Shown: piece by piece, positions 34,691 to 41,112 of the stretch
Layout: each line of letters opens with the position of its first letter
Position numbering within the stretch: the first letter of the stretch is position 1
DNA from: Candidatus Nanoarchaeia archaeon
GTDB lineage: Archaea > Nanobdellota > Nanobdellia > Woesearchaeales > UBA525
DNA length: 64,000 nucleotides
Direction: 5' to 3'
NCBI GenBank assembly: GCA_028279755.1
Contig: JANQNB010000013.1
Span: 1-64,000 of the forward strand
Notes under the pieces: generated by a model
Databases searched by the model: none
What the model was told of the DNA's origin: nothing
What the model saw: the letters and a program-made list of their open reading frames with translations, nothing else
Made by a program: the position numbers and the translations under genes

Positions 34691-34698
34691 CTATAAAC
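34691..34698 (+). promoter_or_regulatory. TATA box for the YchF-type GTPase gene
   Basis: CTATAAAC, centre 28 bases before the ATG at 34723. It fits a leaderless transcript and supports this ATG over upstream ones. Confidence 0.55.
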
Positions 34699-34722
34699 AC
34701 CTCTCCCATCCCATGCCCGACG

Positions 34723-35919
34723 ATGTTGGTGGGTATCGTAGGCAAACCCAGTTGTGGGAAAAGCACCTTCTTCAAGGCAGCCACTCTGGCTGAAGTAGAG
34801 ATCGCGAACTATCCCTTCACCACGATCAAGCCGAATCATGCTGTGGGTTTTGTCAAGGTCAAGGATCCAGCCCAGGAGTTCGGAAAAGTCTCGAATCCGC
34901 GCGTCGGCTTTGTCCACGGGCCGTGGCGCTTTGTCGCTGTCGACCTGATCGACGTTGCCGGCCTGGTGCCTGGCGCGCACGAAGGCTTGGGCTTGGGCAA
35001 GGAGTTCCTCAACGATCTCAATCAGGCTGATGCGCTGATCCACGTCATCGATGTTTCGGGCAGCATCAACGAGAAGGGCGAGCCAGTCGACGCTGGCAGC
35101 TACGATCCGGCGAAGGACGTGGCGTTCCTTGAGGAAGAGCTTGATTATTGGTATCTTGACATCATGAAAAAGGGCTGGGACAAGTTTGTGCGCCAGGCGA
35201 TGCAGGAGAAGCGGCCGATCGCTGCTGCCCTGGAGAAGCAGTTGAGCGGTTTGCGGGTGAACGAGGACATGGCGAAGAAAGTGATCAAGGCCTTGTCCTT
35301 GGATCCTGAGAAGCCCAACGAGTGGAACGACGATCAGCTGTTGCAGCTGGCCCGCGAGCTGCGGAAACGATCAAAACCCATGATGATCGCTGCGAACAAG
35401 GTCGACCGGCCTGGCGCGTGGGAGAATTATGAACGATTGAAGAAAGAATTCACTGACTATCACATCGTGCCGTGCAGCGCTGAGCTCGAATTGGCGTTGA
35501 AAGAGGCGCACAAGCACGGCATTGTCGAGTACATCCCTGGGGAGAAAGAGTTTGCTCTCAAGGATCAAGACAAAATGAATGAAAAACAAAAACAAGGCCT
35601 TGAGTTCATTAATGAGTTTTTGGGAAAACGGGAAAGCACAGGCGTCCAGGACGTGCTGAACCACGCAGTCTTTGAACTGCTCAAGTACAAGCCGATCTTT
35701 CCAGGCGGCGTCGGCAAGCTCGAGGACAGCGACGGGAATGTCATCCCAGACTGCTTCCTCATGGAGCCGAAAAGCACTGCGTTGGACTTCGCGTTCAAGC
35801 TCCACACCGACTTCGGCAAGAACTTTGTCAAAGCGATCAATGTCAGGACAAAACTGCCGGTTTCAAAAGATCACGTCTTAGAACCTGGCGACATCATAGA
35901 AATCATGGCGAACAAATAG
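34723..35919 (+). CDS. Obg/YchF-family GTP-binding protein with TGS domain
   Basis: 398 residues. Translation-associated P-loop GTPase/ATPase. G1 is GIVGKPSCGKST (residues 3-14), G3 is DVAGLVPGAHEGLGLG, and G4 is NKVD (AANKVDRPGA, about residues 220-229). A long insertion and a C-terminal TGS domain (about residues 335-398, FAFKLHTDFGKNFVKAI ending GDIIEIM) follow. This is the archaeal arrangement of the YchF/OLA1 branch. The start at 34723 puts G1 at the very N-terminus. Confidence 0.92.
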   Translation: MLVGIVGKPSCGKSTFFKAATLAEVEIANYPFTTIKPNHAVGFVKVKDPAQEFGKVSNPRVGFVHGPWRFVAVDLIDVAGLVPGAHEGLGLGKEFLNDLNQADALIHVIDVSGSINEKGEPVDAGSYDPAKDVAFLEEELDYWYLDIMKKGWDKFVRQAMQEKRPIAAALEKQLSGLRVNEDMAKKVIKALSLDPEKPNEWNDDQLLQLARELRKRSKPMMIAANKVDRPGAWENYERLKKEFTDYHIVPCSAELELALKEAHKHGIVEYIPGEKEFALKDQDKMNEKQKQGLEFINEFLGKRESTGVQDVLNHAVFELLKYKPIFPGGVGKLEDSDGNVIPDCFLMEPKSTALDFAFKLHTDFGKNFVKAINVRTKLPVSKDHVLEPGDIIEIMANK

Positions 35920-36591
35920 CTATTTCTTTTGCTTCTTGAGAACTGGGTAATCGTCCTCGCCTTCCACCATAACTTTCGGCTTCTCCTTCGGCTCGCCTTT
36001 GGGCGCGCTCATCTTCGCCACGCCGTACTTCTCCAAAAGCGCTTTGTACTCGATGAAGTCGTTGCTCTTCTTGAACTCGTCCTTCTGCCGTTTCGGCAAT
36101 TTGCCGAGCCATTTGTGCACAAGCTTGAGCACGCGCTTCACGTCCTCGTCGATCTTCGGCACGACCTCGTCCTCGATGTAGTCGATCGCTTCGGCGCGTT
36201 CATCCAGGCGGTGCCGGTGCTGGAACCCGCGGAACATGTTGAAGAAGCGCTCAAGCAGGCTTTCCCGCACTTCCTCGAGCTCTTCGGTCATCTCGGGGTG
36301 GGCTTCCTCGGCTTCTTCGACCTTCTCGATCTCCTGCTCCATCGCTTCCAGGCGGGCCATCTCTTCCGGCGAGAGGTCTTCCTCGACGATCTTCTCCTTG
36401 GGCCCGAACATGCGTTCCCAGAATCCTGGCTTGTTGATCACCACGCGGACCTCGTCGCTGCGCAGGTCCTGCGGCACTTCCTCCGGCTCTTCCTTGACGA
36501 GCTTGACCTTTGGCGCGCTGAAGAAGCGTCCTTCCTCCTTGCTGCGCCGGTTGTTGAGATACTTATCGAGATCCTTATTGATGCCGATCAT
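35920..36591 (-). CDS. Highly charged coiled-coil protein, unknown function
   Basis: 223 residues. The sequence is very rich in Glu and Lys, with a predicted long helix (ARLEAMEQEIEKVEEAEEAH, about residues 78-97) and a more compact C-terminal helical part (LDERAEAIDYIEDEVVPKID, then HKWLGKLPKRQKDEFKKS). No signal or membrane segment. The ATG at 36591 is chosen because the TATA element at 36629-36640 predicts a start of transcription near 36610, downstream of the alternative ATG at 36618. It converges with the GTPase gene with no gap. Confidence 0.75.
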   Translation of the reverse strand: MIGINKDLDKYLNNRRSKEEGRFFSAPKVKLVKEEPEEVPQDLRSDEVRVVINKPGFWERMFGPKEKIVEEDLSPEEMARLEAMEQEIEKVEEAEEAHPEMTEELEEVRESLLERFFNMFRGFQHRHRLDERAEAIDYIEDEVVPKIDEDVKRVLKLVHKWLGKLPKRQKDEFKKSNDFIEYKALLEKYGVAKMSAPKGEPKEKPKVMVEGEDDYPVLKKQKK

Positions 36592-36628
36592 GACCACCCT
36601 GAATTTCAGTAAGATCATGCCAGGAAGA

Positions 36629-36640
36629 GGGGTATATAAA
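36629..36640 (-). promoter_or_regulatory. TATA box for the coiled-coil protein gene
   Basis: Sense TTTATATACC, centre about 45 bases upstream of the ATG at 36591, leaving a ~19-base leader with an AGGGTGGT ribosome site. Confidence 0.5.
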
Positions 36641-36642
36641 GT

Positions 36643-37500
36643 TTATCCCCCGAAACTGCTCCGGATCAGGTCCATGAACCAGGGCAGATTCACGGTTGAG
36701 ATGTGCGGGCCCACGTACTGGATGAAGTATTTGTACCCGAGCCAGAGCAGGCCGAACTTGACGATCTTTCCTAAGGTAGTGTAGATCATCAGCCTGACAA
36801 AGCCATAGCGAACCGCGCCCAGGAAGACGGTGAACCATTCGATCGGGAAGGGGATGATGTTGCCCACGATGACGATGAACGCGCCTGCCTTGTCGATCTT
36901 CTTCTGGAAGTTCTGGTAGCTCTCCTTCTTCATGAACCATTGGAGCACTTTCGGCCCGATCAGCCAGCCGATGAAGTAGTCGAACGCGATGCCGATGAGG
37001 TTGCCTGCCAGGGTGATCACCAGGACTTGCATGAAGTAATAGTTCAGGCCCAGATAGTAGAGGAAGATGATCTCGACTGGCAAGGTGATGAAGAAGATCG
37101 CACCGAACATCGAGGCGTAGAACAGGCCGAGCAGGGTCTTTGCCGTGATCTCTGCTTCGATCGCCTTGTAGACTGCCCACACGTTCGGGTTCATCTGCAG
37201 CAAGAGCAGCGCCTGGTCGCGCAGCCAGCCAAAGGCGAAGTAGAGGATAATGAGAACGACGATCCAGAACGCCCATTTCAGGTAGCGCTTGCGCTTCTCC
37301 TCTGGCGTGAGCTTTTTCTTCTCTTTCTTCTTTTTTGGCTTTGGAGCAGTGTCCACATGCGCAGCCGGTGTTGATGAGCGGGTAACAGGAGGAGCATGCT
37401 GTGCCGGCTTCGGCGCGTGCCGTGCTGCGTCCCGCTGCCTGAGGTATGATTGGCTCCTGGAGGGCGTTCCCCGCCGCCGATCGCCGGTAATGACTGCCAT
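36643..37500 (-). CDS. VTT (SNARE-associated/DedA-like) membrane protein
   Basis: 285 residues. A ~60-residue basic, proline-rich N-terminal tail (KPKKKKEKKK) precedes about five membrane helices. The VTT core shows LGLNYYFMQVLVITLAGNLI, GWLIGPKVLQWFMKKE, KAGAFIVIVGNIIPFPIEW and FLGAVRYGFVRLM. Family members act as phospholipid scramblases or transporters in membrane homeostasis. The ATG at 37500 is preferred to the GTG at 37515 because a TATA box sits 26-27 bases upstream. Confidence 0.85.
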   Translation of the reverse strand: MAVITGDRRRGTPSRSQSYLRQRDAARHAPKPAQHAPPVTRSSTPAAHVDTAPKPKKKKEKKKLTPEEKRKRYLKWAFWIVVLIILYFAFGWLRDQALLLLQMNPNVWAVYKAIEAEITAKTLLGLFYASMFGAIFFITLPVEIIFLYYLGLNYYFMQVLVITLAGNLIGIAFDYFIGWLIGPKVLQWFMKKESYQNFQKKIDKAGAFIVIVGNIIPFPIEWFTVFLGAVRYGFVRLMIYTTLGKIVKFGLLWLGYKYFIQYVGPHISTVNLPWFMDLIRSSFGG

Positions 37501-37522
37501 GAGGTCAGAACTCACTGGAGAG

Positions 37523-37530
37523 TTTATATA
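37523..37530 (-). promoter_or_regulatory. TATA box for the VTT membrane protein gene
   Basis: TATATAAA in sense, centre 26-27 bases from the ATG at 37500, predicting a leaderless transcript. Confidence 0.65.
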
Positions 37531-37545
37531 ATTTTAGTGCAAAAA

Positions 37546-37555
37546 GAATAAAAAG
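37546..37555 (+). promoter_or_regulatory. TATA box for the gene at 37576
   Basis: GAATAAAAAG, centre 25-26 bases upstream of the ATG. Confidence 0.5.
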
Positions 37556-37575
37556 AGGAAGTCCTGGGGAAGGCT

Positions 37576-38172
37576 ATGCAGCGACAACTGGATCACAGCG
37601 AGCGGTGGGCATTCTCCATCATGCTCGTGGTCGTTCTGCTGCTTGCCATCGCATGGCCTTTCCTTGCTGATTTCTGGAACGGGATCGACACGATCCTGCT
37701 CCTGCTCCCTATAGGGGTGCTGTATTGGGTGGCGCGATATCGGAAAATCCCGCTCTACGCCTATATCCTCATGTTCATCATCTTCACCCTGCACGGCTTG
37801 GGTGTGCTTGGCTTGTTTGGCCTGTCATTCCATGGTTTCGGCTATGACAAGTTCATGCATTTCATCGCGGCCCTAATGCTCTTTCTGTTCCTCAATGCCT
37901 TCCTGCCAGCGAAGCTGCCCCGTTGGGAACGCCTGATGTATGCATTCTTCATCACCATGGGCTTTGCAGCCATGAATGAAGTGGTCGAATTCGTCGGCAG
38001 CTTCTTCTTCGGGCTTGGCAAAGGCGGCATCCTCACGCTTGGCGATGACGTGCCGCTGGTGCTCGGCAATCCGCTCCAGGACTTCGACGGCTACTTCGAC
38101 CTGTTCTTCAACGCTATCGGCGCGTTCGTCGCACTGCTTCTCGTTCTTGTGAAGTCAAAATTAAGAAAGTAA
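37576..38172 (+). CDS. Multi-pass membrane protein, DUF2238/YjdF-like
   Basis: 198 residues, about six hydrophobic segments. Charged residues inside membrane regions (FGYDKFMHFIAALML, FAAMNEVVEFVGSFFFG, NPLQDFDGYFDLFFNAIGAF) match the His, Glu and Asp signature of the YjdF/DUF2238 family. Function unknown. Single-gene unit with its own TATA box; a structured region follows the stop. Confidence 0.75.
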   Translation: MQRQLDHSERWAFSIMLVVVLLLAIAWPFLADFWNGIDTILLLLPIGVLYWVARYRKIPLYAYILMFIIFTLHGLGVLGLFGLSFHGFGYDKFMHFIAALMLFLFLNAFLPAKLPRWERLMYAFFITMGFAAMNEVVEFVGSFFFGLGKGGILTLGDDVPLVLGNPLQDFDGYFDLFFNAIGAFVALLLVLVKSKLRK

Positions 38173-38174
38173 TA

Positions 38175-38336
38175 TCCCCCTGAAGGGGTTTCTCGGACAT
38201 CCCGAGAGGCGAGTGGTGCTACACTAGCCCAGGGAAGCCAGCCAAAGCCCATACTGAAAGTATGAGCGACAAGCTTCCAAAAAGTACGGCCAGTTGCATG
38301 CTGACCATTGTTTCCGTTGTCATGGAAGGTGTGAAT
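38175..38336 (-). ncRNA. Possible structured non-coding RNA (unclassified)
   Basis: Region without an ORF. It holds several short stems: CCCC/GGGG (38177-38188), TCTCGG/CCGAGA (38191-38207), CATACT-GAA-AGTATG (38250-38264), and an enclosing GGAAGC/GCTTCC pair (38233-38238 with 38273-38278). A TATA-like GTTATATAC (38358-38366, minus sense) would start a minus-strand RNA near 38336, ending at the first stems. It could instead be the 3' UTR of the preceding gene. Not matched to a known family. Confidence 0.3.
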
Positions 38337-38372
38337 TTTGAAATGATTTTAAGGTTTTTGTATATAACAAAG

Positions 38373-38397
38373 AAAAAAGGCGAGGGCCGAAGCCCTC
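38373..38397 (-). terminator. Terminator after tRNA-Trp
   Basis: Minus-strand sense: stem GAGGGC-TTCG-GCCCTC (38397-38382) with a stable UUCG tetraloop, then CGCC and a run of six T (38378-38373). It begins 11 bases after the tRNA 3' end. Confidence 0.7.
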
Positions 38398-38407
38398 ATA
38401 CCCTAGA

Positions 38408-38548
38408 TGGGGACGCTGGGATTTGAACCCAGATCGCGTGGTCTCTTCCTCCCGGAACGGGACAGACCACTGGCTTCGTCATCGCCTTGCGGCTCGGCGC
38501 TCCAGGAAACTGGAGCCACGTATTCTAGCCAGGTTAAACTACGCCCCC
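38408..38548 (-). tRNA. tRNA-Trp (CCA anticodon) with 67-nt intron
   Basis: The acceptor stem GGGGGCG pairs with CGTCCCC (discriminator A, no encoded CCA). The D-arm begins GTTTAACCTGG; the anticodon stem is CGTGG/CCACG with loop CT-CCA-G...A; the variable region has 4 bases; the T-arm is CTGGG-TTCAAAT-CCCAG. Mature length is 74 nt. The intron (38509-38443) lies between positions 37 and 38. Splice sites form a bulge-helix-bulge: bulges AG^T and AG^A, a central CTCC/GAAG helix with one C-A mismatch at C34, and an outer intron helix TTCCTGGA/TCCGGGAG. Tryptophan tRNA introns at 37/38 are common in archaea and in haloarchaea act as a C/D guide RNA. Confidence 0.93.
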
Positions 38549-38575
38549 AAGGGCAATGTTTGAAAGCGACGAAGA

Positions 38576-38585
38576 CTTTAAAAAG
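38576..38585. promoter_or_regulatory. Shared near-palindromic TATA box for tRNA-Trp and EamA gene
   Basis: CTTTAAAAAG reads almost the same on both strands. Its centre is 26 bases from the ATG of the plus-strand EamA gene (38607) and 32 bases from the tRNA 5' end (38548), so one element could serve both. Confidence 0.55.
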
Positions 38586-38606
38586 CTACCTTTTCAGAGC
38601 ATATCG

Positions 38607-39476
38607 ATGAACGCCCTGCTCCTGGCACTATTCTCGGCAGTGATGCTCAGCATCGTCACCCTCTTGCTCAAGCGCGACCTGCAGCACGAGACAAACACGC
38701 AGACAGTCTCGATTTATGCTGTTGTCGCCGCTGCGGTCATGCTGCCGTTCATCTCGTATGATTTCGCTTTTCTCTTCACAGCGACTGGCTGGCTGATCCT
38801 GCTCAAGACTGGTGCGGTTGCGCTCTCGGTGTTCTGTCATACGCTCGCTTTGCAGCACCTGCCTGTGAGCATTTATGCGCCGTTGCGGAACATCAGCCCG
38901 ATCTTCCTGCTCTTCACCGGCGCGTTGCTCTTGGGCGAATATGTCAATGCGGTGCAGGTGCTCGGCCTGGTCATCATCATTACCAGTGCAGTTTTGTTGG
39001 ATGTTGACATCCGCAAGAAGCACATCATGAATCAAGTGCGTCGCTTTGTCAAGAATCCGGCAGTGCTCCTGCTGATCCTGTCTGCAATCAGCATCAGCTT
39101 CGCTCCCTTGCTCGATCGGATCATTCTGCGCAGCATCCTGCCGACTGACGCCTTGTTCTGGTATTTTGCCATTCTTGCTGTCATGTTCTGGGCGGTGCAC
39201 ATCGCGAAAGAGCGGCGCCTGCCATTTACCGGCCTGTCAAGAGCGGAGTGGGGCTGGCTCGCCCTAACCGGCGTGATGGTTGCCATCACTGACATCGCGA
39301 TCGTGACAGCCATCGCGCTTCCCGGAACCGCCTTGGTCGTGCTCATCGGCGTACGCCGCTTGAGCAATCTCTTCGCGACCCTGCTCGGCGGTCGCTTGTT
39401 CCACGAGGGCAACATCCTCTACAAAGGGATCTTATGTTTGTGCATGATTTTCGGAACGGTGCTACTCGTTTTGTAG
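38607..39476 (+). CDS. EamA/DMT-superfamily transporter (second)
   Basis: 289 residues, about ten membrane helices in two EamA halves (LALFSAVMLSIVTLLLKRD at the start; LLLILSAISISFAPLLDRII for the second half). ISPIFLLFTGALLLGEY is a typical EamA motif. Related in fold but not closely in sequence to the gene at 31583. The ATG at 38607 fits the TATA spacing; an in-frame ATG at 38556 would lie upstream of the promoter. Confidence 0.9.
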   Translation: MNALLLALFSAVMLSIVTLLLKRDLQHETNTQTVSIYAVVAAAVMLPFISYDFAFLFTATGWLILLKTGAVALSVFCHTLALQHLPVSIYAPLRNISPIFLLFTGALLLGEYVNAVQVLGLVIIITSAVLLDVDIRKKHIMNQVRRFVKNPAVLLLILSAISISFAPLLDRIILRSILPTDALFWYFAILAVMFWAVHIAKERRLPFTGLSRAEWGWLALTGVMVAITDIAIVTAIALPGTALVVLIGVRRLSNLFATLLGGRLFHEGNILYKGILCLCMIFGTVLLVL

Positions 39477-39487
39477 TAGCGCGCCTT

Positions 39488-39584
39488 GGTCATCACTGCG
39501 GCGCTTGTCGCATCAGCATTCGATGTGTGTCTGATTCAATGAGTCTGACCGGGTATCACTAACCGCGCCAAGGCAGTGATGACC
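39488..39584 (+). repeat. Dispersed palindrome with AAG bulge, copy C
   Basis: A perfect 12-bp outer stem (39488-39499 with 39573-39584), a perfect 5-bp inner stem (39500-39504 with 39565-39569), an AAG bulge (39570-39572) and a 60-base loop. It sits between the EamA stop and the next TATA box. The immediate left flank (GCGCCTTGG, 39481-39489) could also pair with the bulge region, so alternative folds are possible. Same core as copies A and B. Confidence 0.7.
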
Positions 39585-39594
39585 CAGAGGAAAG

Positions 39595-39602
39595 ATTTAT
39601 AT
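39595..39602 (+). promoter_or_regulatory. TATA box for the gene at 39631
   Basis: ATTTATAT, centre 32 bases upstream of the ATG at 39631. Confidence 0.55.
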
Positions 39603-39630
39603 ACCCCCTCGACCGGGTGTGACTCGTTCG

Positions 39631-39891
39631 ATGGCGACGTATGCAGTGACGAACCCGGATCAGTACTTCTACCTTCATGGTGGGGGCTCGCTCAGGAGTA
39701 TCGAGGAACTCTTCGCAGAATTGCAGACCATGGATCAGACCACGTTCCGGCATCATGTCAATCAGCAGCGCAACGATTTCGCGTCCTGGGTCCGCGATGT
39801 CATGGACGACCGTTTCTTAGCCAAGAACATCGAACTGACGCAAGACCGCGATCAGATGCTGAAATTGCTCTTCATGAACCTTTTTCGGTAG
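39631..39891 (+). CDS. Small helical protein, DUF5752-like
   Basis: 86 residues. The pattern SIEELFAELQTMDQTTFRHH, then NDFASWVRDVMDDRFLAKNI, resembles a short helical domain common in archaeal and candidate-phyla genomes (DUF5752); function unknown. The ATG at 39631 is preferred to the GTG at 39619 by TATA spacing. Its last 20 bases overlap the convergent gene at 39872. Confidence 0.75.
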   Translation: MATYAVTNPDQYFYLHGGGSLRSIEELFAELQTMDQTTFRHHVNQQRNDFASWVRDVMDDRFLAKNIELTQDRDQMLKLLFMNLFR

Positions 39892-40390
39892 CGTCTTTTG
39901 GCGCGTAGAGAAGTTCTTTCGAGAAAAGGCACAAGGCTGCGTAGTCTGGTTGCGCTTGCATTGCGTCTGCACCTTGGAGATGGGTAACGAGCTCTCCTTC
40001 AGCGCCAGGTATGCCTAGGAATGCTCGGAGTTCTGTCACTTCGCCTTGCAGTTCATTCGGCATGATGCCGTTCTCAGGATCGGCGCGTTGCTCTGTGAAT
40101 AGGACTGTATAATGGCTGACCGGATTCATGAGCCATATCCGAAGCCGGCTGAGTTCAGTGGGTATGTCTCGTCGGGAGAACGAGGTTCCGTACTTTATCG
40201 TATCAGCATCAAAGCGGCCATTGCCAAGGTAGTGTTGAGGATCTGCTGACAAGAGTGGTGCCAGGAACCCTCTAGGCAGAGTGAACTCTGTTCTGTGGAC
40301 AGTCCAAGGCCCTTCATTGACTGGATTGACCTCTTTCAAGTAGAGAGCGACGTGGCGTGCAGCGGTTGGTGTACTGTTTGGAGCGGACAT
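39872..40390 (-). CDS. Unrecognised protein, last gene of the envelope cluster
   Basis: 172 residues; no family recognised. Soluble, no signal peptide, beta-rich in the middle (WTVHRTEFTLPRGFLAPLL, LRIWLMNPVSHYTVLF). The ATG at 40390 follows an AGGTGAGA ribosome site, which sits right after the stop of the 46-residue gene. It is part of the minus-strand run beginning with the TSP3 proteins, so its product may act on or with that envelope system. Confidence 0.7.
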   Translation of the reverse strand: MSAPNSTPTAARHVALYLKEVNPVNEGPWTVHRTEFTLPRGFLAPLLSADPQHYLGNGRFDADTIKYGTSFSRRDIPTELSRLRIWLMNPVSHYTVLFTEQRADPENGIMPNELQGEVTELRAFLGIPGAEGELVTHLQGADAMQAQPDYAALCLFSKELLYAPKDATEKGS

Positions 40391-40400
40391 GTATCTCACC

Positions 40401-40541
40401 TTAGTCTTCGAGAAAGATCTCTTTAGTAAGTTTTCGGATCTGGCGATCGGTCAGCGGCTTGATCTTCTGTCGCTTCTCTTTCTTCTGGAAGTGGCGCAAG
40501 AGCTTGCGCTCCCATTCCTGGAGCTTATAGACGGCGCTCAT
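40401..40541 (-). CDS. 46-residue basic protein
   Basis: It begins MSAVYKLQEWERKLLRHFQK, continues with KRQKIKPL and ends LTKEIFLED. Very rich in Lys and Arg and predicted helical. The ATG overlaps the stop of the upstream gene by 4 bases (ATGA), and the next gene's ribosome site follows its stop directly, so it is a coupled operon member and not a chance ORF. Function unknown; RNA or DNA binding, or binding an acidic partner, is possible. Confidence 0.7.
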   Translation of the reverse strand: MSAVYKLQEWERKLLRHFQKKEKRQKIKPLTDRQIRKLTKEIFLED

Positions 40542-41107
40542 TCGCTCACCCCGAAATGCTGTTTGACATTGGCGTACACAGTTTCTCCGATGTGCCTGAA
40601 GACTTCTGCATAGCGCCGTGTTGCTTCAGGATGAGGTTTGTAAGTTGGCCATACCATAGGATCACGACCAGTCGATATCTTTCGCTGCACACCTTCAGGT
40701 GAAATCGCAAACTCCCATTCAAAACCTGGCAGCCAGCTGCTGGCACCGCTTTCCCTAACCTGGACTCTTGACGGCGTATCGGTGAGCTTGTCCCAAGGAT
40801 GAGCACTTGTTGTTGTCACTTCGCTTACAGTTTGGAATCTGTTCCCTTCTACAGTATAGTTGATGAACAATTCTGCACGGTATTCGCCCCACGAGGTCGT
40901 TTGTTCTTTGACAGTCTGATACACTAACATTGCACGAATTTGATGTGTTCCTTGCGGCATGATCTCGTCAAAAAGCTCTTTCTGCTCTATGAACTCAAGG
41001 GGGCCGACAGAAGAGACATCGAACAAGTTCCAGGTCCTGATCCGGTTATGAGCTGCGAGAATTTCAGCGATCTCGCGCGTATTCGGCACTTGGATGCGCG
41101 CTTTCAT
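40538..41107 (-). CDS. Unrecognised soluble protein of the envelope cluster
   Basis: 189 residues; no family recognised. No signal peptide or membrane segment. Beta-rich stretches (HQIRAMLVYQTVKEQTTSWG, YRAELFINYTVEGN) precede a helical end (EATRRYAEVFRHIGETVYAN). The start at 41107 uses the AGGTGATG box that contains the stop of the large membrane protein gene, so translation is probably coupled. A cytoplasmic partner of the large membrane protein's tail is conceivable (inference). Confidence 0.7.
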   Translation of the reverse strand: MKARIQVPNTREIAEILAAHNRIRTWNLFDVSSVGPLEFIEQKELFDEIMPQGTHQIRAMLVYQTVKEQTTSWGEYRAELFINYTVEGNRFQTVSEVTTTSAHPWDKLTDTPSRVQVRESGASSWLPGFEWEFAISPEGVQRKISTGRDPMVWPTYKPHPEATRRYAEVFRHIGETVYANVKQHFGVSE

Positions 41108-41112
41108 CCGCA

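Noticed and set aside
38175-38336. 5S rRNA, SRP RNA or RNase P RNA
   Set aside because: The conserved core sequences of these RNAs are not recognisable; only short stems are present.
39484-39584. C/D box guide RNA in the loop of palindrome C
   Set aside because: CTGA and GATGA-like words occur, but the spacing between boxes is too short for guide sequences.
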